From an uncultured Bacteroidales bacterium (lineage in GTDB: Bacteria > Bacteroidota > Bacteroidia > Bacteroidales > Muribaculaceae), in assembly GCA_902800715.1 (NCBI GenBank), contig CADCFN010000013.1:78549-142548 (forward strand): a stretch of DNA of 64,000 bases, read 5' to 3'. Below are positions 50,173 to 57,891 of the stretch, in pieces. The translations under genes were made by a program, and so were the position numbers. The notes beneath the pieces were generated by a model. The model did no database searches, had not been told where the DNA came from, and saw only the letters and a program-made list of their open reading frames with translations. How positions within the stretch are numbered: position 1 is the stretch's first letter; the number at the start of each line of letters is the position of its first letter.

Positions 50173-52278
50173 ATGCCTAATAACAACAATAATCTTCATG
50201 CGGCTCGAAATTTGAGAGATGACGAATTCTATACTACTTATGAGAGTATTGTAGAAGAATTGTCTCACTATAAGCATCATTTTAACGGAAAAGTTGTCCT
50301 CTGCAATTGCGATGATCCTTTTGAGTCAAATTTCAGCAAATATTTCCTTAAGAATTTTAATGTTTTAGGCCTAGCTCGATTGATATGTACATCTTATAAA
50401 GGTTCTCAAGTAATAGCGACACAGTTGAATTTATTTGATGAACAAAATGATGTAGTTGTAAATCGTCATGGTTATGTAATGGACATTAGCTATATTGCTG
50501 ATGGAGACAATGAGTTTGCAGACGATTTTATTGAAAACTGGATAAGAAGGAAAAGCCCTATAAAAAGGCTTAAAGGAAATGGAGATTTTCGTTCCAAAGA
50601 GTGCTTATCATATCTAAAACAGGCTGATATCATTGTAACAAACCCTCCTTTTTCATTATTCAAAGAGTTGGTTGCTATCTTGGTCAAGAATAAGAAAAAA
50701 TATCTCTTGGTTGGTAATCAAAATGCTCTAACCTATAAAGAAATATTTCCGTTAATTCAAAATAATGAAGCGTGGACAGGATACAGATTTGGTGACATGA
50801 AATTTAGAGTTCCGCCTGATTCTGCTCCTAGAAAAACTAGATTTTGGATTGACGAAACAGGCCAAAAATGGCGTAGTCTTGGAAATGCCATGTGGCTCAC
50901 TAATCTGGATATAGAGAGAAGGCATCAGTTATTAGAATTAACTAAGAGATACTCACCCGAAGAATATCCAACTTATGATAATTATGATGCTATCAATGTG
51001 AGACGGGTTGATGATATACCGATGGATTATACTGGCATAATGGGCGTACCTATTACTATTATCAACAAGTATAATCCTGAGCAATTTGAATTGGTTGGCG
51101 AAGCGAATCATGGTTCAGATAATGAATATGATTTATTCAAGCCTTTAATTAATGGCAAACTCTTATTCAAGAGGATTTTAATAAGAAATAAAATGCCTGT
51201 AATTGAAAGAATCAATGATTTTAGGATTCTCGACCTTTTCTGCGGTGCTGGTGGTTTCTCTTATGGAATGGAGAAAAACCCTCACTTTAAGACTTTAATA
51301 TCCCTTGATAATGATAGTTTTGCTGCTGAAACCTTCAAAAGGAATTTTCCGGATTGCGATGTAATGGTTGGAGACATTACCAATGCCGATATTCAAGAGC
51401 AAATTATAACAAAATCAAAGGCACTCGGGATTAATATGATTATTGGCGGGCCTCCTTGTCAAGGTTATTCCAATAAAGGTAAAAAATTGGGGTTGAATGA
51501 TCCTCGAAATTTCCTCTTCCGAGAATATCTTTCTCTAGTCGCCATTATAAAACCCGAAGTCTTTGTTATTGAGAATGTAAAAACGCTACTATCGACTTCA
51601 AATGGTTGGTTCAAAAATGAGATAGTAAACGCCATAAAGGAATTAGGTTATCTTGTTGAATATGGTGTGCTAAATGCTTCTCATTTTGGAGTACCTCAAG
51701 CTAGAGAAAGGGCTATTTTCATATGCTCTAAACGTAGATCTATTCAACTGCCTCAACGGACTTCGATTACTCTAACTACTGTTAGGGATGCAATATCAGA
51801 TTTGGCTTATCACGAATCGGGAGAAGGGGCTTTTGAAGAAGATTATTTAATTCCTATTTCAAGCCCTTACCAAGCATTGATGAGGGCAAACTCCAATAAG
51901 TTATATAATCATATTGCATCAAAGCACAAGCAAGTTGCAATAGATAAATTGAAAATGATTCCTCCAGAGAGGGGAAAAGAATTTTTGCCACCTGAGTTAA
52001 TCGGGAAACAGCAATTTAAAACTACGTGGGGAAGACTAAAATGGGATGAGGTTTCCCCTACCATTGACACTAGATTTGATGCGGCTTCAAATGGCACAAA
52101 TAATCATCCTTTTTTGAATAGGGCCATTACTCCTAGAGAAGCAGCACGTATTCAATCGTTTGATGACTGCTTTATCTTTTTTGGTTCAAAAATAAGAATA
52201 AGAAAACAAATTGGAAATGCAGTTCCACCACTGATGGCTGAAGCTATAGCAAATAGTATTTTTAATACACTTAGTTAA
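50173..52278 (+). CDS. Fused adenine-N6 (EcoRI-type) and cytosine-C5 DNA methyltransferase
   Basis: The 701-residue protein joins two complete methylases. Residues 1-345 resemble the EcoRI methylase family, with L-C-N-C-D-D-P near 42 and the catalytic N157-P-P-F160 typical of N6-adenine methylases. Residues 352-701 are a Dcm-type enzyme with L-F-C-G-A-G-G-F at 355, catalytic G-G-P-P-C429-Q-G-Y-S, E467-N-V, A-R-E-R and C-terminal I-G-N-A-V-P-P. The presumed role is protection of a restriction site, perhaps with one base per strand modified by each half. It is AT-rich, unlike its neighbours, so probably acquired. The next gene starts 12 bases later. Confidence 0.9.
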   Translation: MPNNNNNLHAARNLRDDEFYTTYESIVEELSHYKHHFNGKVVLCNCDDPFESNFSKYFLKNFNVLGLARLICTSYKGSQVIATQLNLFDEQNDVVVNRHGYVMDISYIADGDNEFADDFIENWIRRKSPIKRLKGNGDFRSKECLSYLKQADIIVTNPPFSLFKELVAILVKNKKKYLLVGNQNALTYKEIFPLIQNNEAWTGYRFGDMKFRVPPDSAPRKTRFWIDETGQKWRSLGNAMWLTNLDIERRHQLLELTKRYSPEEYPTYDNYDAINVRRVDDIPMDYTGIMGVPITIINKYNPEQFELVGEANHGSDNEYDLFKPLINGKLLFKRILIRNKMPVIERINDFRILDLFCGAGGFSYGMEKNPHFKTLISLDNDSFAAETFKRNFPDCDVMVGDITNADIQEQIITKSKALGINMIIGGPPCQGYSNKGKKLGLNDPRNFLFREYLSLVAIIKPEVFVIENVKTLLSTSNGWFKNEIVNAIKELGYLVEYGVLNASHFGVPQARERAIFICSKRRSIQLPQRTSITLTTVRDAISDLAYHESGEGAFEEDYLIPISSPYQALMRANSNKLYNHIASKHKQVAIDKLKMIPPERGKEFLPPELIGKQQFKTTWGRLKWDEVSPTIDTRFDAASNGTNNHPFLNRAITPREAARIQSFDDCFIFFGSKIRIRKQIGNAVPPLMAEAIANSIFNTLS

Positions 52279-52290
52279 TTTTATAGTATT

Positions 52291-53169
52291 ATGAATGTTG
52301 AAATGGCATATCTTGTCGGGTTGATTCTTGGCAATGGTGAAATACAACGAGATTCAAAGAAGACCAATATAACAATTGATATCCCTCACAAAAACTCGTA
52401 TACAGAAGACAAGAAAGACATTGCTATCTATGTTATGGCCAGTGTTGTGGATATAAGACAAATAATTGAGCCATTAATTGGTCATCAACTAGTAGTGACA
52501 CAGTCTAGTCGTTCAACAAAATTATCTTTTGAGAAAGACAATAATGAATATGTGATAAGAGAAATCATTAGACTGATAGGCACTGGTTATCATCACTCAA
52601 CCATGAGGATGAACAAAGAATTATTCAAAATCACAAGAGACGAGAAAAAATCTTTATTAAGAGGTATTGCGGATTCTACAGGTTATATAAGAAGAAGTAA
52701 TATCGCTTTTGGTAATAGCTGGGAACATCGAGTTTACATTGAAATACCAGGTAATTGGTATATGGTTATCGATATAGCTAATATGTTGCGAGATGTAGAT
52801 ATACCAGTACAAACTATTGATTTTGGACATCCAAATACAAGAGATGGAAACTTGACTAAGTATAATCGAGGTAAATGTAATTTTTGGAAAAAGGAACATC
52901 AATTAAAAATTTATGCTAATGAGTTTATTCCCATTGGTTTTAATGTGAAGCACAAACAAGAAGCACTTATTAAATATAGCGAAGAACTACTTCAGCATAT
53001 GAGTGTAGAAAGAACGCATAAATTCTATTGGGAGAGGCGAAGTAACAATAAAACTAAACCCGCACATCCCGGAGAGAATGATTCATTTCTTCCAAAAGAA
53101 ATAAGAGGTAGGCATTTTGATTCATGGACTGAACTAGCACGTTTTTTAGGATATGGCCCGCAACGTTAG
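52291..53169 (+). CDS. LAGLIDADG-like protein of the R-M cassette
   Basis: The 292-residue protein has two motifs spaced like the two LAGLIDADG helices of a monomeric homing endonuclease: L8-V-G-L-I-L-G-N15-G and L123-R-G-I-A-D-S-T130-G, each followed by an E/Y-I strand. The metal-binding Asp expected before the last Gly is Asn15 in one and Thr130 in the other, so cleavage may be lost. There is no intein or intron signal around it. It sits between the double methylase and a nuclease whose ATG overlaps it by 17 bases, so it probably works in the restriction system, perhaps in site recognition. Confidence 0.7.
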   Translation: MNVEMAYLVGLILGNGEIQRDSKKTNITIDIPHKNSYTEDKKDIAIYVMASVVDIRQIIEPLIGHQLVVTQSSRSTKLSFEKDNNEYVIREIIRLIGTGYHHSTMRMNKELFKITRDEKKSLLRGIADSTGYIRRSNIAFGNSWEHRVYIEIPGNWYMVIDIANMLRDVDIPVQTIDFGHPNTRDGNLTKYNRGKCNFWKKEHQLKIYANEFIPIGFNVKHKQEALIKYSEELLQHMSVERTHKFYWERRSNNKTKPAHPGENDSFLPKEIRGRHFDSWTELARFLGYGPQR

Positions 53170-53649
53170 AAAAGAGTTTGAATTATACGAACCAATGCGA
53201 ATATGGTTTAAAGAGTACCTTGAAGATAAATATAAAGGGGCTATTATTCAAACCATTGATTCCCATGCGCGTAATCTTGATGTATTTCTAGAGGAAGCGG
53301 GAATTCTCAGTCATTATCCTCAAACTGTGGGTCTTGATATTCAGATTGATGTTCTCGGAATTATTAAACAACGTAGTGTTTCGAAAATCGCGTTTATTGA
53401 AGCAAAAAAACACAACTCAACCTTCATGATTTAGGTCAACTATGGGCATATTGTAAATTATGTGACCCTGCTGAGGCTTTTCTTTTGTCTTCAGCTGGTT
53501 TAGGTAGTTTAGATAAGATATTAAAGAACTTCAAACGAACTGACTTACTGGATTTTGGCGATCGGAGAGTTATAAAACAAATGCGAATCGCAAAATGGGA
53601 CATCGCTCGAAATAGTGTGGATTATAATTCGATTGTACCATTACTATAA
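53153..53649 (+). CDS. PD-(D/E)XK restriction endonuclease with -1 frameshift at an A7 run
   Basis: The first 86 codons end in I-D66-V-L-G ... F-I-E83-A-K85-K, a PD-(D/E)XK catalytic core. In the zero frame translation stops at 53434 after 93 residues. From the A7 run at 53404-53410 the -1 frame continues for 79 more codons (T-Q-L-N-L-H-D-L-G-Q-L-W-A-Y, then F-L-L-S-S-A-G-L) to TAA at 53647-53649, giving a plausible 165-residue nuclease. The zero-frame phasing A-AAA-AAA is a classic -1 slippery heptamer. Alternatives are a one-base deletion inactivating the gene, or a sequencing error. It overlaps the preceding gene by 17 bases. Confidence 0.75.
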
Positions 53650-53753
53650 TTGACCGCCTTTCGGGGCGATTTAATGCCAAATAGGTTTAAACAGGGACGG
53701 TTCTTTTGATGTAATTTCCCGGGTGAGGCAAACGGCCACGCCAAGGCGAGGCT

Positions 53754-53845
53754 CTACCCTTTTTATGGTTATTGCTGTCTGGCAAAAGTATCGTCCGTTT
53801 TGTTTGTTTCGTTTCTTTCGTTCGTTTCGTTCACGCGTACACGGA
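53754..53845 (+). repeat. Right imperfect direct repeat flanking the R-M cassette
   Basis: 'GGTTATTGCTGTCTGGCAAA' (53767-53786) followed by TTTCGTTCG-type units matches the left copy at 49939. Its right part is also the left arm of an imperfect inverted repeat whose other arm, rich in GAAACGAAC, lies at about 53915-53950. Confidence 0.6.
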
Positions 53846-54245
53846 GCCGGCTCTTGTAGTGCTGCAGTATGGCATTGTTAATAAAAACGTGGGGATTTCA
53901 CGTGTACACTGGGATGAAACGAACGAAACGAATGAAACGAACGGAGCGGAAAACTATATGTTTAATCATGGAATTGAAATTGTTGTGTCAAAGATTGAGA
54001 TGACACAATTTTCATTTCGTTTATTTCATTCATTTCATTCTATTTATATATAATAGCGAAATGAAATGAACAGAATTCAGGCTCATTGTTTGAGTTTAAC
54101 AGTTGACTTGTCAACCTCGATGAGCCATCCTTGTTTCCTCGGTCAATAAAAAACCACTCATGCTTCTGAGATGAAAAGAACACCGACAAGATACCTTTTG
54201 ATGGGTGTCCTGCCGGGCTTTCTTTGTAATAGAATGACTAATAAA
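53846..54245. other. Intergenic region with inverted TTTCGTTCG-type repeats
   Basis: The sequence 53799-53950 can fold into a long imperfect stem through TTCGTTTCGTTC and GAACGAAACGAA arms plus CGTACAC/GTGTACACTG near the loop. A related pair, TTCATTTCG and CGAAATGAAATGAA, is at 54009-54069. There is no gene; short open frames are by-products of the repeats. Confidence 0.5.
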
Positions 54246-55397
54246 TTACTTCACTTTCTTGATGTCCTTGACAAAGAGGATTTTCTTTTGCTTTGCCATC
54301 TGCTTGAAATCTTCGGCTGTGGCGATGCCAGGCGCTGCGCCAAAGTGCTCACGCTTGAAGTTGCGCCACGGCAGGAAATAGCAGGGATGGTGCTTCTCCA
54401 TGATGGGCAGCAACACGCGGCTCCACCAAGTGGCATTGGGCGAATTCTTGTAGCCGCACTCGGTGAATGCCAGCAGCAGGCCATGCTCCTGGGCATAGGC
54501 GTCCAAGAAGTCCATATCGGCATTACACTGCTTGACAAAATCTTCTTCGGTACCCCACTGATAGGCGTCAAGGCCTAACAAGTCAACACGCTCGTCACCA
54601 GGCCAACGGTTATAGAATTCCTGCGGATTGACACCCAGGTTGGGCGAGCAACTCCACACGATGGACGCTGACAGGCTCTTGTTGAGGTAATCTTGAGTAA
54701 GATTCCACAAGCGCAGGAAATCCTCGTCGCTGCAATTGCCCTTGCCCCACCAGAACCATCCGCCGTTGTACTCATGCCAGGGACGGAAGATGACAGGAAC
54801 GGGCTTGCCGTCCCCCGCGGTGAGCGAGAGGATGAAGGTCTCCACGCGTTTTAGCCAAGTCATGAACTTGTCGTGGCCCTTGCCACCGGGCAGAATCTCC
54901 CTGACCGTGCTCTTGGGGTCAAGGACAAGACCGAGCTGACCGGTTTTCTCAAGATAAGGCTTTGCTGCCTCAAACGACTTGATGTCGCTCTCAATCCAGG
55001 CGGTGGTGCCCAACATGGGATTGCGCGGATGCCATGACAGCGTCACGATACCGCCACGCTCATATTGCTTGATGATTTCTTCACGAATCCAATTGAACGG
55101 CACAGAATCCAGGTTCTTGTCGTCGCCCATCTCGATGCCGCCCAAGTCAAAGCCCATCACACCGGGGTAGTCGCCAACAAGGTCATAGGTGTCGGAACGG
55201 CCCTGTTCCCACTCCCAGGTGATGCCATAGAAAGGGTCATCCTGATGGCCGTACATGATGCCACGTTTTTGCAGCTTGGTGAGGCGCTCAATCAACTTTT
55301 GCGCCGGGGTTTTCTCAACTTTGGGTGCACGGGCTCCTGCCTGTGATGCGCAAAGGACAAACAGCAGGGCGATGAGCAACAGTCTTGGTTTCATCAT
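54246..55397 (-). CDS. Secreted GH26 endo-beta-1,4-mannanase
   Basis: The 383-residue enzyme (Met 55397; Met 55394 equally possible) has a signal peptide (L-L-L-I-A-L-L-F-V-L-C-A-S-Q-A). The single TIM barrel has acid/base Glu209 in R-P-W-H-E-Y-N-G-G-W-F-W-W-G and nucleophile Glu313 in A-F-T-E-C-G-Y, with G-H-Q-D-D near the N-terminus as in ManA-type mannanases. It would cut mannan or glucomannan outside the cytoplasmic membrane. It is the most downstream gene of the mannan cluster; its stop is followed by the repeat-rich region. Confidence 0.93.
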   Translation of the reverse strand: MMKPRLLLIALLFVLCASQAGARAPKVEKTPAQKLIERLTKLQKRGIMYGHQDDPFYGITWEWEQGRSDTYDLVGDYPGVMGFDLGGIEMGDDKNLDSVPFNWIREEIIKQYERGGIVTLSWHPRNPMLGTTAWIESDIKSFEAAKPYLEKTGQLGLVLDPKSTVREILPGGKGHDKFMTWLKRVETFILSLTAGDGKPVPVIFRPWHEYNGGWFWWGKGNCSDEDFLRLWNLTQDYLNKSLSASIVWSCSPNLGVNPQEFYNRWPGDERVDLLGLDAYQWGTEEDFVKQCNADMDFLDAYAQEHGLLLAFTECGYKNSPNATWWSRVLLPIMEKHHPCYFLPWRNFKREHFGAAPGIATAEDFKQMAKQKKILFVKDIKKVK

Positions 55398-55511
55398 TTG
55401 AATAATTCCTCCTTGCAAGGCATAGCCCAAGCAAGCTTGGCTCTGCCTTGTTTCGTTCGTCATTTTCATTTTTATTTTTATTGTTATTGATAAGGTGATT
55501 ATCGTTACCAG

Positions 55512-55620
55512 CCCTGAAAATATTTTAATGCTAATTTCGCTAATTAGACGAATAAACGAATAAAATAATATTTCGCATTAAATTAAATAAATTCGTGTAA
55601 TTCGCATTAGCCCCGCAGGG
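55512..55620. repeat. Intergenic repeat D, copy 1 (between GH36 and GH26)
   Basis: About 109 bases running from CCTGAAAATATTTTAATGC to AATTCGCATTAGCCCCGCAG. It matches 57738-57851 between GH94 and GH36. Both copies lie just after the stop codon of the preceding minus-strand gene and include small palindromes (AATGCTAAT; CCCTGCGGGG on the minus strand). Confidence 0.65.
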
Positions 55621-55638
55621 GGAGCTGGCAGCTATGTT

Positions 55639-57639
55639 TTATTTAAGCTCGAAGATGCGGCTGGCGTAGTCGCTGGCCAGGGGCACTTCAAGACCGATGT
55701 CCATCAGGAAGCGGCCGGTGAAGGTCTTGCCGTTGAGTTCGCATGGCTTTTGGCCCACCTTGATGTTGCGCTCGGTGATGGTGTAACTGCGTTCGGGGTC
55801 AAGACCCGCAAGCTGGATGCGCGGCAGTGGCTGGTCAACGTAGTTGTCAACCTTGTAGACGAACCACACGGCATGGTCCATAGCATCGTTGCTGAACATG
55901 ATGGACGAGACGCCCTTGCGGTTGTAGGGCGAAATCAGACGATAGAGGTTGCCGGTCTGCACGACGGGGCGCAGCAACTTGTAGTCGGCAAACGCCTGTG
56001 TGCACTGGTCGTGTTCCTCCTGGCTCATGTGCCGCGGTTGCAGCTCCATGCCCAGACGTCCGCTCATCGCCACGTCGCAGCGGAACTTGATGGGGATGAC
56101 ACGGCCGCCCGTGTTCCAATAAGGAGAGCCGCCGATGTGCTGTGCCATAGCGTTGGCAGGGAAGAAGTAGGAGGTGCCATACTGGATATAAACGCGCTGC
56201 AGGGCGTCGTTGTTGTCGCTTACCCAGAACTCGTCGAAGTAGGGCAGCAGGCCATAGTTGGCACGGCCACCACCCGAGGCACAGTCTTGCATGACCAGGT
56301 CGGGATACTTGGCGCGGATGCGCTTGAGCACGTTGATGAGACCGCGGTGCCACAGGATGGAGATATTGTTCTGCTTGTCCTTGGGCAAGTATAGCGAGCC
56401 GTAGTTCTGAATTGAGGCATTGGCATCCCACTTGATATAAGCGATGTCAGGATTCTGCGTCATCAGGTTGTCCACGATACCGAAGATGAAGTCCTGCACC
56501 TTGGGGTTGGTAAGGTCGAGTACAACCTGTGTGCCGCCACGGCCTTGTTTGAGTTCGCGACCCTTGGTCTGCAGCATCCAGTCGGGGTGTTTCTCGTAGA
56601 GTTCACTCACGGTGTTGCACATCTCGGGCTCAATCCAGATGCCGAACTTGATGCCACGCTGACGGGCAGCCTGGGTGAGCGTGCTGATGCCGCCGGGCAG
56701 TTTGCGCTTGTCAACCACCCAGTCGCCCAACGACGAAGAGTCGTTGTTGCGGGGATACTTGTCGCCAAACCAACCATCGTCCATCACGAACAGTTCGCCG
56801 CCGTCAAACACGACGCCTTCCCACGAGTTGAGCAGGATGTCGCCCGTCTTCATGCCACGGTGGAACATGCCCTCGGTGCGTGCCCAGCGATGGATGGTGC
56901 GGCTGGCACCTCCCAGACCATCCTCAGAGTAGGCAAGGGCCAGATGCGGAGTCTCAAAGAGTTCGTTGGGCTCGAGTACATATTCTGACGACATGGGGTC
57001 GATACCAGCGTAGAACTGGTGCTGACGATGGCCTGTGGTGTTGATGCGGAGTTCGTAGTTGCCGCTCCAGCACAGGATGGCAGCAATGACGCGACCCGTG
57101 GTCTCCTGAGGTTCACCGTCGAGCGAAATCATCAGCTCGGGAGCGTCCAAGTGCGAGTTGCGGGCGCCGTCGGTATTGCGGATGGTCTTCAGGCCTTGTG
57201 TAAGCGGTTCGGTCGTGGGTTCGGTCTCGGCTGCCCAGTTGCCGTGCAGGTGGCTGATCCACACGTCGCCTTGGCGCAGTGTCAAGTGGCCGGAATCGAA
57301 GCGCTTGAGCGTGATAGCACGTTTCTCCTTGTGAGAGATTTCGGTCCAAGTCTCAATCACGTCCACGTTCTTGTAGGCTTTATAGAACACCTTCACTGTG
57401 ACAGGCAGCAGTTTGTCGGTCATCGTGAAAATGTGAAGCTGCGAGCGGTCGTCGCTGCTCGTTTGGTAGTCGGTGACCTTGAGCTCAAGGTTCAGGTCGC
57501 CGTCGGCATGCTGCACCTGAATAGCAGGCAGATGGATGGCATCCACGGTGCCGAATGCGGGCAATGCCGAGAAGTTAAGGTCGGCACCACCGTCACGCAG
57601 TTGCTGCAGTGTGGCGCTCTTGTTGCCGTAGTAGCCCAT
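55639..57639 (-). CDS. GH36 alpha-galactosidase
   Basis: The 666-residue protein from Met 57639 covers the catalytic barrel and C-terminal beta domain: nucleophile Asp405 in Y-I-K-W-D-A-N and acid/base Asp475 in W-V-S-D-N-N-D, with Q-D-C-A-S-G-G-G-R between them. It removes alpha-1,6-galactose branches from galactomannan. The N-terminal beta-sandwich seems short by perhaps 60-80 residues relative to usual 720-740-residue members. Upstream Met 57674 begins a signal-like MKRFSLILAASAW in another frame. The true start is therefore uncertain, and so is whether the enzyme is periplasmic or cytoplasmic. Confidence 0.9.
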   Translation of the reverse strand: MGYYGNKSATLQQLRDGGADLNFSALPAFGTVDAIHLPAIQVQHADGDLNLELKVTDYQTSSDDRSQLHIFTMTDKLLPVTVKVFYKAYKNVDVIETWTEISHKEKRAITLKRFDSGHLTLRQGDVWISHLHGNWAAETEPTTEPLTQGLKTIRNTDGARNSHLDAPELMISLDGEPQETTGRVIAAILCWSGNYELRINTTGHRQHQFYAGIDPMSSEYVLEPNELFETPHLALAYSEDGLGGASRTIHRWARTEGMFHRGMKTGDILLNSWEGVVFDGGELFVMDDGWFGDKYPRNNDSSSLGDWVVDKRKLPGGISTLTQAARQRGIKFGIWIEPEMCNTVSELYEKHPDWMLQTKGRELKQGRGGTQVVLDLTNPKVQDFIFGIVDNLMTQNPDIAYIKWDANASIQNYGSLYLPKDKQNNISILWHRGLINVLKRIRAKYPDLVMQDCASGGGRANYGLLPYFDEFWVSDNNDALQRVYIQYGTSYFFPANAMAQHIGGSPYWNTGGRVIPIKFRCDVAMSGRLGMELQPRHMSQEEHDQCTQAFADYKLLRPVVQTGNLYRLISPYNRKGVSSIMFSNDAMDHAVWFVYKVDNYVDQPLPRIQLAGLDPERSYTITERNIKVGQKPCELNGKTFTGRFLMDIGLEVPLASDYASRIFELK

Positions 57640-57737
57640 GCGCTCGCTGCAAGGATAAGAGAGAATCTTTTCATCGTTTTGATATATTTTGGTTAATGTT
57701 GTTCAACTGTTCAATTATAAACGATATAGAAGTTGAT

Positions 57738-57851
57738 CCTGAAAGTTTTTTAATGCTAATTATACTAATAGACTGATTTTTACGAATAAAAAAGATATAT
57801 ATCTTAGTGACAATTAGTAAAATTCGTGAAATTCGCATTAGCCCCGCAGGG
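57738..57851. repeat. Intergenic repeat D, copy 2 (between GH94 and GH36)
   Basis: About 114 bases, similar to 55512-55620: TTTTAATGCTAATT at one end and AATTCGCATTAGCCCCGCAG at the other, with a more divergent middle. The rest of the 57640-57891 gap holds no clear promoter box. Confidence 0.65.
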
Positions 57852-57891
57852 TTTGGCTCAACAGCTATATCATTGCCATTGAATTAAGAGA

